Shown here: positions 1-10,200 of the stretch, piece by piece
Numbering within the stretch: position 1 is the stretch's first letter
How the letters are laid out: each line of letters begins with the position of its first letter
Source: Macrolepiota albuminosa
Taxonomy: Eukaryota > Basidiomycota > Agaricomycetes > Agaricales > Agaricaceae
DNA length: 64,000 bases
NCBI GenBank assembly: GCA_027475525.1
Contig: JAMWFC010000055.1
Span: 1,282,212-1,346,211, forward strand
Reading direction: 5' to 3'
Program-made: the position numbers and the translations under genes
Notes under the pieces: generated by a model
Seen by the model: the letters and a program-made list of their open reading frames with translations, nothing else
Database searches by the model: none
Told to the model about the DNA's origin: nothing

Positions 1-161
1 CATCGTCACAAGGCACTACCTCCAGATGATGGATAATAGTGACTCAAACACAGACGATGTCGTCGAATATTCCGCAATGTCATTCCTGCCATAACATGGG
101 TCGAGGCGAGATGGTACTGAAGTGTGGATAGGAAGGAAATTACGTAACTTCTACGCAAGAC

Positions 162-896
162 TCAGGGGAATCTAATGTCACGACCAACGAGCTCATTAAG
201 TCCTTCTACTGCCTTCCTGACTTGCTCCTCTGTACTGTCCTGCAACGACACCACAACAACGTCCTCTTCACCTACTGGACTCTCCAGTGTTTTCAATTGA
301 CTATCAAGCATCGACGCCTTCATAAAGTGTCCTGGGCGTTTCTCCATACGCTCTTTCAAAACGTCCTCATCGCCATCAATGAAAACGAAATACGTCACTG
401 GCAGTCTTCGCGGCCCAGCCGCTCCTTCTACGCCCCGCCGACCACGCAATACATCTCGGTAATAACGTTTCAGCGCGGAACTGCTGATCACAACACCTAG
501 CTTAGGTGCTTCCTTGGCACTGGTGTGATTGAGCGTTATCGATTCGGCGGTTCTTCGAATGAGCGCCAGCCAAGGCTCACGATCCGCGTCTGTGAGTGGA
601 ATACCAGATGACATTTTCGCAACGTTCGACGCGGGGTGGAGGTCGTCTCCTTCAACATAAGGAAATCCTAACGACTTGGCCAAGGCATTTCCGAGCGTCG
701 ATTTCCCTGTGCCGGACACACCCTTGGGAAGTTAGATGAAAGAGAACCGGCCCATAGAAGGATAAGTAAGTAAATGAAGAGTTTGTAGGAACGATCGCGA
801 GTAAAGATAGGGATAAGAGTCAGTTGGAAAGTTCAAGAAGCTTACCATCACAACAATGAAAATGGGATCGCGGCATAGTTCTGCGGTTGACGACAT
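162..896 (-). CDS. Gluconokinase, two exons: complement(join(162..722,846..896))
   Basis: Predicted gluconokinase, which phosphorylates D-gluconate to 6-phosphogluconate with ATP and feeds the pentose phosphate pathway; probably cytosolic. The protein has 203 residues, normal for the GntK family. The P-loop GVSGTGKST is at residues 18-26 and is followed by the family block YVEGDDLHP, which binds substrate. Further on are SSSALKRYYRDVLRG and the lid-like ERMEKRPGHFMKASMLDSQ. I added a 17-codon first exon (ATG at 896). The donor gtaag at 845 and acceptor cccaag ending at 723 join the hydrophobic strand PIFIVVM directly to the P-loop glycine, which the large ORF alone lacks. The intron is 123 nt. 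The next gene, DUF6593, lies upstream on the same strand. The splice model is inference; the family call is firm. Confidence 0.9.
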
Positions 897-1867
897 CAAT
901 GACGATACCAACCAGTATGGATATCCTGAATGCTGGCGGTAGTACTAACGAGTTGAGGACTATAGCTATCGCGAATCGATAGACCGACCACTTCTTTAAG
1001 CAGTTCGGTCCGGAGGTCCGGACCCGGACCAATGCCCTTGGCTCAAAGGCAAAATCTCGTCAAAAGTTAAGTAGCGAAGGAGATTAAGATTATCTGATAG
1101 ATAGGGGAGTGCACAATAAAGGGAAGACGCTTTTATTTCGGGTACATGCTAAGATTAACAAATCAGTGTTTGCAAATCTATGTATTTTATCAAGGATGTA
1201 CATGTGTGGTCGGTGGAAAGAAACCATCAGCTATAATGGGGCCAAGGCATCGTCCTGCATAGGATCACGGGTCCACGATCCCATACAATGTGCATCGATG
1301 AGAGAGTTGATGTACAAGAGACACAACATGGGAAAGAGACGTAAGGGAAGGGGTAGCAAATGCGGGTGTCGATGGGGAGTGTGGAGTCGAAGTGGTGTGA
1401 TATCAAATCGAGATGTAAATACTTGTGAACCCATATATAATAAAGAGAACGCAAAGGGGGAGAATAATATAAAAAAAATGGGGTCGCAGGAATCGAAACC
1501 GGGTGAGAGATGAAGCAGGGGTGCTATCAGCACAAAGTGATTAAAATGATTAAGAGGATATAGGGAGAAGGGTGATGACATCCAAGTCCAGCGGCGAAGA
1601 AAAGACCGGCGTAAAAGAGATAACGAGAGGTGGCATTGAATGTCCATACAAAAAGCGTAGTAAAACAGTGTGGAGGTGGCAAAATTGATACACTTGTCAA
1701 TCGAGAGTCTTTTATTTCTTGCTCGAGAAGGGGCGTCACGTTACAGAGGATCAAGCACAAAAACATTGATATCATGTCAACCCTTTGACAGGAATCTGGC
1801 AAACCATTCTTCCCCGGCGCTGCCAGGCATAAAATCGTTATCGACCAGAAGACAAGGAGCCGAGGGA
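897..1867. other. Intergenic stretch without a supported gene
   Basis: About 970 bp between the gluconokinase start and the DUF6593 stop. Reading frames here are short and lack family resemblance. On the minus strand near 1478-1530 there is a B-box-like GGTTTCGATTCC followed by an acceptor-like CGACCCC and a T run, but no matching 5' half of a tRNA is present. Confidence 0.5.
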
Positions 1868-3832
1868 CTATATCGGGGATGGCGGGCCCCGCAAAGTCGG
1901 ATCAGACAATCTAGGCGAGAAGTTGATGGTATTGTACGCAGGAGGAGGCATCTCATACGCAGCGCCGGGTCCTCCTGCGTCGCCCACCCAATGCTCAATA
2001 TCGCTATCCACCTCTTTATGAACGACCAACCGCCCGTCCTCCGCTACAACATGCTGTATGCTCAGCGGCACGCTCTGCACAGCATCGACCACCTGTGAGC
2101 TCGACGTGGGCGGCGTCGGCAGCGAGCGCTGGTGATACGTCGCGTGTGACTGCCACTTCTCGCGCTCATGCACCGAGTGGCTGTGGCTCGCACTGCGGGT
2201 ACGCACGCGGCCAACCTCTGGCCGCTCGCTGTCATCGGAATGGAACGACAATGCTGACGTCTGAGGCGGCTGGGGTAGCCGCCGGTGAGGCCGTGGCCGT
2301 GGCGACGCGGCTGATGGGCCGGAAACAGGAACGGAGGGGCCACTCGCTGCCTCGGTAGGGTGATTGACAGATGGGGATGTTCGTGGGCGCGGTGGCGTCG
2401 ATCTCGGCCGGGGGATTAATGGGGGCATAGGGGGAAGAACGGGGACTTCTGGAAGACGACGGGCGCTGGGACTCGCCGATGAATTAGAGTCAGAGGAGGA
2501 CGGTCGTGATTGAGGGCCGTGGCTCATCTGGGTATTGGAGATCAGGTGTGTGGGGATTGGCGGCACAGGCGGCACATGATCATCTTCGTTATAATATGAG
2601 GGATCAAGATATGTGTGTGATGGCGCCGCACCGCGTGAGACTGGAGAGAAGATTGATTCGGAAGCAGGACTTTGTGATCGTGTCGTTGGAGGCGAGAAAT
2701 ACACATGTTCGCTGACATCTTCAGACTCTGATGAGGAAGGCGCAGGACTGGATGATCGTTCCGCTTGATATCTACCGTGTCCAAACGCGATCGCTTCTTC
2801 GGGAGGCTGGTGTGTCGGCGTGAGCGGTTCAGAGGAAGACGAAGGAGAGGAGTGTGCCGAATTGGGGTGGCGGGTAGGATATATCGGCTCGCCATACATG
2901 ATTTTTCTCCATTGTTCGTCTGATGTGGAATAATTGTTGGGCTTAGATGCATGGGGAAAGAGGTCGACAACATCTCCTTCTGCAAGAGAGTCCGCGACCT
3001 GGGAATACGCCCATTGTTGCGAGTCGGTGACAAGGAAGAGCGCGGTGACCAGTAAATAGTCGAGCAATAGTATGGAAACACCATGGTGGACTAGCATGGG
3101 ACGAGCATCATTTTTATCATGCAGAGTTTCGAATATTTGGAACTGGGGAATGGAGAGGTCATCATCGCCCAGGTCCAATATCGCAATTGGCCCTTTGACT
3201 TCAACCGTTGTACACTAACAGAAATTAGAATAAACATTGAACCGAAGCGACAACGAGACAGATGACAACGTACCAGATACGTATTCCTTTGCCGCTTCCA
3301 TTTCAGAGTCCGGGCATAATTCGGTATGTTGAACTTCATTCCGCTGATATAGCTGGGTCAGCGACGGGAAAGACACAGCAATGGTGCTACAAATATACCT
3401 GGAGTGTTTGAAGAACAGGTCGCTACCTCTCAACTTTCTGCCTCTCATCTGGATGTGTACTCCGTCCAAGGCATTCTTCCCCTTCTGTGGAAGAGTCCTG
3501 GACCACTTGATTTCAGCGGTCATAGTGTCTCCGTCCCATGGGTCAGCCCGTTTGATACTAGTCATAGGCCCGAAGGTGGTGACAGTATAAAGAGGCTGAT
3601 CAGTGACATCGTCGGTCACTGTCGTGTCCAGAAACGAGGGCGAGGAGAGTTTAAGGGTGAGCAAAGGTGTCTTCTGGATGGAGTCGACCTGTTTACGGAA
3701 CATGGGAACCACCGACGCCAGTATCGAGGCGCGAGACGACAACGTAGAGGGTGTTGGAGCCAGTTTGGCCGTTCCAGGGATAGGTGAGCGCACAGTGTGA
3801 ACAGGGATGTCAGCGACTACACGCTTTGCCAT
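1868..3832 (-). CDS. DUF6593-like protein with proline/serine-rich tail, three exons: complement(join(1868..3214,3274..3352,3399..3832))
   Basis: A predicted protein of 619 residues. Residues about 75-255 resemble the DUF6593 family common in Agaricomycetes: PLYTVTTFGPMTSIKRAD, then an AEIKWSR strand, a KWKR strand and ILLLDYLLVTALFLV near the end. Two short introns were needed. One is 3353..3398 (gtatat...cccag), the other 3215..3273 (gtacgt...gttag). They bring together NIPNYARTLKWKRQRNTYL and CTTVEVKGPIAILDL, restoring the family order; unspliced reading breaks it. ATG at 3832 is the first methionine in frame. Residues about 280-619 are low-complexity Ser/Pro/Arg with many PP and SSS runs, ending near a PPPAY motif, a possible WW-domain ligand. 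The function of the family is unknown. It is divergent from CHZ1, with 475 bp between the starts. Confidence 0.75.
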
Positions 3833-4307
3833 GAAGGTCTGGAACAAGCATGAAAGATCCTTCGAGAGATGGGACCGGATATCGACAATTGGAAATGCTG
3901 ATATAATACTGTAGTGTGCACCACATCACGGAAACTAACTTTGGGAAAAAAAGGCCTGATGACAGGTAAGTACATGTGATGAAAGATGAGTCGAAGTGCG
4001 GGTGGTCCATCAGATTATCCCATAATCCACGAGTCCACCGGACATAGCTCGGACATGTCCGGTCATCGGTCAAAGAAAGTCCCAGATCTGTTCGATGCCA
4101 CAGCTGTGCATCCTGCCCAGAGATCAAAGAGAAATTTTAAAAGAGCTCATAAGCTGATATGTACACCAGAACCTTGCAATGCACAAAAACGCAGAAAATA
4201 TATACAAGTTTCCCTCCCCTGCCACGTATCATGTAAGCCGCACAAACAAACACTAACTGCGCGTTTCTCAACCTTTTCATTCAACCGACACCTAGTTGCT
4301 CTCCATC
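3833..4307. promoter_or_regulatory. Divergent promoter region between the DUF6593 gene and CHZ1
   Basis: 475 bp separate two divergent start codons, so both promoters should lie here. The part next to CHZ1 is pyrimidine-rich (ttctcaaccttttcattcaacc), common before fungal start codons. I see no unambiguous TATA box. A small inverted motif, ggacatagctcggacatgtcc, sits near 4039-4059. Confidence 0.4.
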
Positions 4308-4850
4308 ATGTCATCTAGCGTAACAGACCCAAAGTCTGTGCTCACACCCATTGATATCTGCGCGTTGCCTGACATTGTTTTTTAGAGACACTACAGCAGC
4401 TGGTGCCGAAACCGTCGCGTCGCCAGACAGCAAAGGAAAGGGAAAAGCCCCCGCCGGTGACGAAAGCATGGAAGTGGAGGATGATGATGAGGACGACGAC
4501 GATGATGACGGTGAGGAAGATGAGGAAGATGCAGAGGTTCGTATGCAACCGCGTCGCGTCTTTCTACTACATTGTCACACCAGACACACTCTTGACGCAA
4601 ACGAAATTCGCGTTTTCTTCTCTGCAATCCTTGGGACTTCCCACTGATCTATATACGCCAGGAAAATTATGAGGAGATTGATCCCTCTGCAATCCTATCT
4701 ACTGGCAGACGTACCCGCGGTGTCAAGGTCGATTACACCTCTCAAGAGGCCCTCGAACGCGCAGGGCTCGCTAATGAGAATGACGATGACGACGACGACG
4801 ACGACGTTGTGATGAAGGACGACATGAAAGAAAAAAAAACCGTCGCGTAA
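4308..4850 (+). CDS. CHZ1: Histone H2A.Z chaperone CHZ1-like, three exons: join(4308..4333,4386..4536,4662..4850)
   Basis: Predicted nuclear chaperone of 121 residues that would bind H2A.Z-H2B dimers and pass them to the SWR1 complex (established for yeast Chz1). The protein has a low-complexity start, an acidic run of Glu/Asp at about residues 38-58, then the CHZ motif NYEEIDPSAIL followed by the basic STGRRTRGVKVDYTS. A second acidic run of aspartates and VVMKDD follows. Introns at 4334..4385 and 4537..4661 keep frame and join the acidic block to the CHZ motif; the second exon alone runs into an intron. Length is close to yeast Chz1. The start codon is the only ATG before the first donor in frame. 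The acidic-motif-acidic order makes the call specific. Confidence 0.88.
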
Positions 4851-6132
4851 ACTAGCGAGGCTTGTGTATCTTGAGAATCCTCGACCTCGTGATCCTGTCA
4901 ATAATAGTACTTACAAGTTTGACTTATCTCCGCCAGTTGCAACAATGATCCATTGTAGACTTGATGATGCCTGTGCTTTTTAAGTCGAGTAATCTTCCCA
5001 CAGCTTTCTTGTTACAGCATCTTCTGGGTGAACATTTGTTGCATCTTTCTCCAGTAGTTTCAACTTTGGTTCCTGGCACTATCCCCGGGCGACCATACGT
5101 AGCGTGACTTGTTGCCATGTTTTTTGACAGTTTCTTGCCTTGACTTGAGAGTAGCTTTGAATAGAGCGTTCTCACGAAATGAGGACACGATCATTGGTAG
5201 CTGGATGCGAATGAAGTAGCTTGCGGACTAGTGTTACTCCGGATATTAGGAAACGGTTTATACGGTCAATTTTTACCGTGAGCTCGGCATCGTCGACAAT
5301 TTGACGTCGCCGGTTGTACATCCTGAGAACAGCGTCTCATGGAAGATATATTAACTCAAGGAAGCTCATGCCCAAGCTCATTATGGGTTATCAAGCTCTA
5401 TTGGGGATGAAACCGGTGAGTTCGGGGCTATTGAAACCATTACGCTTTCTTGCTGTCCCGAGGTACGCATTTACATACAGGTATGGGCGTGGACACAATA
5501 TGCCGATTTACCAGTTCCCGTCGGTCACGGGCATGCCCATTTGCACACTATTATCCTTGGGCGGCTGTCTCCTTCAGGTCCGGTCCATGAATGTCGATGT
5601 CGCTCGCTGCTGAGATGCGCCCTTTCTTGGATATCAACAAGTGGGTCACCGCATGTTTCGTTCATCAGTTTGTGTGCTTTTGTTGAAAGATGAGTTGGCC
5701 CCTGAAGAAGTCGGATTGTATATCATAGGTGTTTGTTGTATCAGATGATTGTTTCTCTAACGTTTTGCCACAACTCGCGAGGGGCTCGATGGACAGATAT
5801 CCTGCCACTCCGTCCTACCCCACTTTTGAATTCAACCGGCCACCATGCCGCGGCATATATACGTCATTGGTAGATTTGTTGTGCGAGGGTGAAACCAGCA
5901 ACATCAAAATCACTAACTCCTGATGTTGAGTCAGTGTCAGAGACCTTGGTCTTTGGGTGATTGCCCAAGACTCAGTCGCTGCGCTTGAAGTTACCCCTGT
6001 GTGTGTTTGGATGTATTTATTGTCGAAGGAATATATAGTGCCACGTCTGCTGCACAGCATCTTCACGATTGCCACGTAGTCGTCCTGCACCTGCAGTATA
6101 TTGTCGCCCACACGCTCTTTGAATCCCCCACT
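4851..6132. other. Intergenic region with degenerate coding-like sequence
   Basis: About 1.28 kb between CHZ1 and the bZIP gene. Several frames hold coding-like but broken stretches, for example NPRPRDPVNNSTYKFDL near 4875 and GEHLLHLSPVVSTLVPG near 5025 in a different frame. They look like remains of an old gene but I cannot assign a family. The last few hundred bases should include the bZIP promoter; aatatatag near 6030 is a weak TATA candidate. Confidence 0.35.
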
Positions 6133-7085
6133 ATGACTTCCTCAGACTCTGCCTCGCCCTCGCCCTCTCCTTCGCCCTCGTCCTCCTCCTCCCGCAAACG
6201 CTCCCGTTCCGAGACCTCGTCCGAGGAACGCAAGGAGGCCCGTGCGCACAGAAACCGCATCGCCGCACAAAACTCGCGTGACCGCCGCAAAGCCCAGTTC
6301 GCATTCCTCGAGCGCCGCGTCGCCGAGCTCGAAGAGGAGAACCGCGCTCTCCGGGCCGCCCGCACTGTCCCCCTCCTCCCTGTCTCTGCCTCTTCCCCAC
6401 ACGAAGAACACGAGGCAAATGCCCGTGACCGTGAGAACGAAGAACTCAAAGAACGGATCAAGACACTCGAGCGCGGCTGGGACGCTGTCCTACAAGCCCT
6501 CGCCGTCCACGGCGTCACTCCATCCCCTCAGCCCCCCGTTACCGTCCCCGTCTCTGTCGAACCCACCCAGCCACAAGAGTCCGCTCGCCACCTAGCACGG
6601 GTGGCGTCCATCGGCACTGAGCCGATGGCCCTGCAGCGGGCGGACTCGGCCCCCTCCTCCTCCCCAGCAAGATACACGACCCCGACGACGCAACCATCGA
6701 AGACCTCTTTAGGGAAATTCTCGCACCCCTTCCTGCACCTGCGACCCCGAGCCCTGCTGCAGCGATCGACCCGCGGTCTGCCGCGCAAACGGCCGGGAGC
6801 TTCCAGGCGCCGTCTGAGATTCGTCTTGGCCCGCAGGAAGTAGCGTCGTCGACGGCGACGCAGGAGGAGGCGGAGGTGGGGCTGGACCTGGGGTTGGGGG
6901 GAGATATGGACGGTGAGCGTGCGGTCATGGATCTAATGTCCGCCGATGAGCAGGGATGGGACAGTGGTTTGGAAATGCAGCGTATTCTTGCGTCACTGGG
7001 TGTGATCGGTGAGGAACAAAATGGTCCGACGGATTTGGAGCTCGAGCTGGGTTGGACCACTGGGTCAGGTGTCGGTGTCTTTTGA
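6133..7085 (+). CDS. HAC1: HAC1/XBP1-like bZIP factor; second half in another frame, needs intron removal
   Basis: Predicted bZIP activator of the unfolded protein response. The ATG at 6133 opens a frame with a Ser/Pro start and the basic region EERKEARAHRNRIAAQNSR (about residues 31-49; NxxAAxxSR present). A leucine zipper begins at ERRVAELEEENRALRA. Unspliced, this frame stops at 6841-6843 (236 aa). A second open frame, starting upstream of 6663 and ending at 7083-7085, carries acidic TIEDLFREILAPLP and MDLMSADEQGWDSGLEM, typical of an activation domain. Joining them needs removal of a segment of length 2 modulo 3 between about 6600 and 6670. HAC1 homologues in fungi are activated by IRE1 excision of a short unconventional intron, which fits. 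A 62-nt conventional intron 6606..6667 also keeps frame but has a poor donor. A 53-nt excision would give 299 aa. Confidence 0.8.
6608..6628 (+). promoter_or_regulatory. Perfect 8-bp RNA hairpin at the frame switch of the bZIP gene
   Basis: CCATCGGC and GCCGATGG are exact inverted copies around the loop ACTGA. Just downstream, 6631-6637 reads CTGCAGC, which matches the loop consensus C-N-G-C-N-G-N used by IRE1 on HAC1/XBP1 messages. Either could form part of an IRE1 splice substrate; the exact cut sites are not resolved. Confidence 0.45.
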
Positions 7086-7368
7086 GCCCGCGTTTCGGGT
7101 TCCCGCCTGGATTCTGTGAAGACGGATACTGTTGCCAACGCGTCACTTTTAATTTCGCCAACAGCCATGGTATCGACGGCTCTCTATGCCTCCCTTCTTG
7201 GATTATCCCCCACTTGCAAAAGTTACCCTCCGATTTTTATAAAAGGCCGCGACGTCGCGTTGTATCATATTGTATCAGCATGTCATCATCGCTCATCAGT
7301 CTCTTTTTCACTCTGTCTCTGTCCTTATCTATTATCTCTCCTCTTTCTCATCTAATATCTATTTCAAC

Positions 7369-7388
7369 ACATACATACATACATACAT
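7369..7388 (+). repeat. (ACAT)n microsatellite
   Basis: About five tandem ACAT units within a pyrimidine-rich tract that follows the bZIP gene, likely 3' UTR or beyond. Confidence 0.85.
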
Positions 7389-7617
7389 TCCGACTTCTCA
7401 CACATACGTACCTTTGTCTCCCTCTCCCCCTCCCCCTTCTCCCGCTCCTTACTTCGCCCTCTCGTCCCGCATCACGACAAAGGCCAAGAAATCCCCGCCC
7501 CGCCCCGTCCCGTCCCACTGCGCACGCGCAGCCGCATATTGAAAGGTGAATTCTCTGCTCCTCTTCGGGGTCTGAGTAGAGGGCGCCCGACGGTGTGTGT
7601 TGTTTCTGCGATTGTGT

Positions 7618-7650
7618 CGTGGTGGTGGTGGTCAGTGGTGGTGGTGGTTC
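7618..7650 (+). repeat. Interrupted (GTG)n microsatellite
   Basis: Two short GTG/TGG runs separated by a few bases; simple sequence only, no supported reading frame. Confidence 0.7.
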
Positions 7651-9293
7651 GGATGGTTCTGGTTTGAGTTTTTGGTGTGGGGGTGTTTCCTTTTTTTGTT
7701 TGGGAAATGGGGTGTGGGTTCCATCCATCGTTTTATTACTTTCTTGTATACCGACATGTGGATGGGAGGTGGAATGATATGTTTTTGTATGTGATTGTGG
7801 GTTACGGCGTGAGTCAAAGAAAGAAAGAAAGGGTTCGTCTGGGAGGTTATATTATAGTGTGAGAAGGATGAAGGATAGTTTGGGACTGGGTGGTTTATGC
7901 AAGGAATCTTTCGTTCCCCCAACGTAGGATTTTTTTTCTCGTGTTCATGAGGTCGAGGGTCGAAGAAAAGACCCAACGTCGTGCGGGAGGTTGAGACTAG
8001 TCTGATTTTGCGATTTTTTTTTTAAAGAAAAATTCTCGATGAGATATATTCCTGTCGTTTGTCAGAGAGATTTGATGGAGGAAGGAAATTGATTTTCTGG
8101 TAGGGATCATACGATGTTCATGTTCCTCACCGTGGATTGGGCGTGTTGGGAGTTGGCAAGGGGGGATGATTCTACTACGGTAGACGACATCTCATCTTAA
8201 ATTCAGCCCGGCGTCGTAATCAGGCGGCGCTGTGTTGGATGCAGTCTGCGTATAGCACCGTTCTGTTATCTTGGACTTTTCTCTTGATCACATTCACTTA
8301 TGGGAGGGAGGACCTAAAGGCCCCAGGAAGCTCCCGAGAAACGTTGTCCGCGAAATAGCGGATTTGAGGGGAATTTTTGACTAAATCCAAGTCCCAACTT
8401 TGCGGATTTGAGGCTCAGCCGGATGAAATTGTTGAGATTTTGACAACAAAATTCTGAGCATTCCAAGGCAATCTGAGTTCCTTAATTGAGGGGTATGACA
8501 GGTTCTCAACGTAAATTTACGTATCAACTTGTTACATGTGTGATAGCCACAAAAAAAAAGAAAAAAATGAGATTTTCCTTTTTAAGACATATGTTTTGCA
8601 TATGTTGTCCGTTATTGCGGATTTGAGGCCGAGATGTGGGAAATTTCCGGCCAAGGTTTCTCAGGAGCTTCTCGGGGCCTGGGAGGAAGGACCTAAGCTA
8701 GAGGGAAAAAGTGGAGCCTGCATAAGGAAGCTCTGATCTGGAAAGCTGTCTATGCATATCAGCGTGGTAACCTACGACGCAGCTGGGTTAACGTTGTAGA
8801 GGCTCATTTGTTTCGCGGCTACCGTAAAACTGCATGGCGTAATTCGTGGGGTGGTCTAAATTTGGTAGGGTCACACACGTCACGTAGAAGTCCAAAATGA
8901 TCAACCCTCTCTCATCGCCATGGTTCGTAGCATCCCTTCACAATCGTAAAATAAATACAAGACTTGGAAGGGACCATAGAACAGAAACTCGGGATATAAG
9001 GTTTGAAATTTTTAGAAAGCTGTTGAAAGCCGAAGTTATCCGAGATCTCGTTTCATATCTGGGTCATGGATAGTCTGAAGAAAAGGAGAACATAAGACAT
9101 GCATGCGTAAGTACTGGAGCGGATCGTGCGCGATTCTATGTCATCGATGTTTGTGAAGCTATGACATCATATCGACGTTTGACGTACCGGCCCACCGTAT
9201 TTAAGGGATCAGGAATTGAAAGATAAAATCTCATCATCTCACAACCCACACAATCAAATCAAGTCGAATAAATCAAGCAATCTATATTTTATA
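7651..9293. other. Intergenic region between bZIP and Con-6 genes
   Basis: No gene is supported. It holds a hairpin-type repeat (separate entry) and the Con-6 promoter. The motif gtatttaaggg at about 9197 is a TATA-like element roughly 95 bp before the Con-6 start codon. Confidence 0.5.
8303..8695. mobile_element. Probable non-autonomous inverted-repeat element (MITE-like)
   Basis: Arms at 8318-8346 and 8652-8680 are imperfect inverted copies (aggccccaggaagctccc... against its reverse complement, about 24 of 29 matching). The outer motif ggag(g/a)(g/a)aggaccta also occurs at both outer ends, in direct orientation. No transposase is present in the about 390 bp. A clear target duplication was not found. 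Confidence 0.5.
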
Positions 9294-9826
9294 ATGTCCA
9301 ACCGTTAGTATTCCTTGTCCTCTTCTATCTTCGCGACGAAGCTGAGGTGTCTGTTATAGCCCAGGATGCTACTCGTGTTGCCGGTGGATACAAAGCCACC
9401 ATCAAGAACCCTAATGTATCTGAGGAGGCCAAGGCGAACGCCCACGAGCGCCTTCGCGAGATGGGTACCTCTGGTATGACTGTTTCCCCTTAATTTCTAC
9501 AGGTTCCGGATTCTGACCATCTTCCAGCTGGTGTTTCTTCCGACCAGAGTGAGTGAAATCATCGTGAGGTCTTTGAATAATTGGTAACCCTCATCTAGCC
9601 AAGAAGGACATGGGCCAGGATCAATACGCCGGCAGCCCGGAGGATCCCAACGCACCGTTGTCCCAGCAGCAGTTAGGAGGTTATAAGGCCACCGTTAAAA
9701 GTGTGTTCGATCGGTCTTTTTTGTCTTCTCTGCTTCAATTTGGTGTGCATTTTAGACCCGAAGGTTTCTGACAGCGCAAAGCAACACGCTCAGGAAGTCT
9801 TGGAAGCTCATGACCAGAGTATTTAG
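9294..9826 (+). CDS. Con-6 family protein with two Con-6 repeats, five exons
   Basis: join(9294..9303,9360..9473,9528..9548,9599..9700,9756..9826), 105 residues. It belongs to the conidiation-specific protein 6 family, small hydrophilic proteins induced in development or stress in filamentous fungi; molecular role unknown. Two family repeats are clear: AGGYKATIKNPNVSEEAKAN at residues 11-30, running on to HERLREMG, and LGGYKATVKNPKVSDSAKQH at 74-93, running on to QEVLEAHD. All four introns (50-56 nt) have GT and AG ends and preserve frame; exon 1 is only 10 nt. In intron 2 I chose acceptor cttccag at 9527 over ctacag because the earlier one leads to a stop. The protein starts MSNPQDATRVAGGYK, as usual for the family. 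It lies 235 bp from a patatin fragment on the other strand. Confidence 0.9.
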
Positions 9827-9977
9827 ATGATTTATTGACCCACTGTAATAGTATGCTGGCGATTGCTTTATTATGAGAGTTGCATTGATGTTATGTGATG
9901 GACATGTAAGGCAGAAAGTCGTGCATCTGATGTGTATCTTCCAGGCTTAGTTGGGGGGTTTGGGGGCAAAGCCCCTA

Positions 9978-10020
9978 ACGAGCTACGAAATTCGTGCAGA
10001 AGGCACGAATCGTAGCTCGT
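9978..10020. repeat. Near-perfect hairpin, about 20-bp arms with 5-nt loop
   Basis: Arms 9978-9997 (acgagctacgaa...) and 10003-10020 are inverted copies differing by a two-base insertion. A second small GC-rich hairpin (gggggcaaagcccc) lies just before it at about 9962-9975. The pair looks like the end of an inserted element and sits inside the intron of the patatin fragment. Confidence 0.7.
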
Positions 10021-10060
10021 CATTGAATATTGAACTTCGTAGTAATGCTTTGTCACATAC

Positions 10061-10200
10061 CCTCCTGTTCCAGTTCCACCGATTATATCAAAATAATCAC
10101 AAAGCCTAGGCAAAGATTGAGCATTCTCCAGGTGCATTATACAAAACATGATTTCTCGAAGAATAATAAGCTCAGACAGTCCACATACACCACCGCCATC
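10061..10200 (-). pseudogene. Patatin-like phospholipase, N-terminal fragment
   Basis: The minus strand encodes DGGGVCGLSELIILREIM, followed by CDYFDIIGGTGTGG. In fungal patatins DGGG-x-R-G is the oxyanion loop and the GT(S/G)TGG segment is the nucleophile elbow, so the family assignment is good. Here the loop arginine is Cys, and the elbow reads GTGTGG, a form also seen in fungal patatin relatives. The coding match stops at a normal donor (gtatgtg, from 10060), a usual intron position. Within the would-be intron lies the 9978 hairpin, and beyond that the Con-6 gene, so the rest is missing. No acceptor or upstream exon is evident before DGGG. It is therefore a remnant, not a gene. Confidence 0.7.

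Noticed and set aside
1478..1530. B-box and acceptor-like sequence on the minus strand with a T-run terminator
   Set aside because: The T stem does not pair (CCGGT against CCTGC) and no matching 5' acceptor or D arm exists upstream.
6063..6518. Arg/Ser-rich frames opposite the bZIP gene
   Set aside because: They are antisense shadows of a GC-rich coding region with biased codon use.
6634..6773. 140-nt IRE1 intron between CTG^CAGC and CCG^CGGT
   Set aside because: It keeps frame and both loops fit the consensus, but would delete TIEDLFREIL, the most family-like part of the downstream frame.
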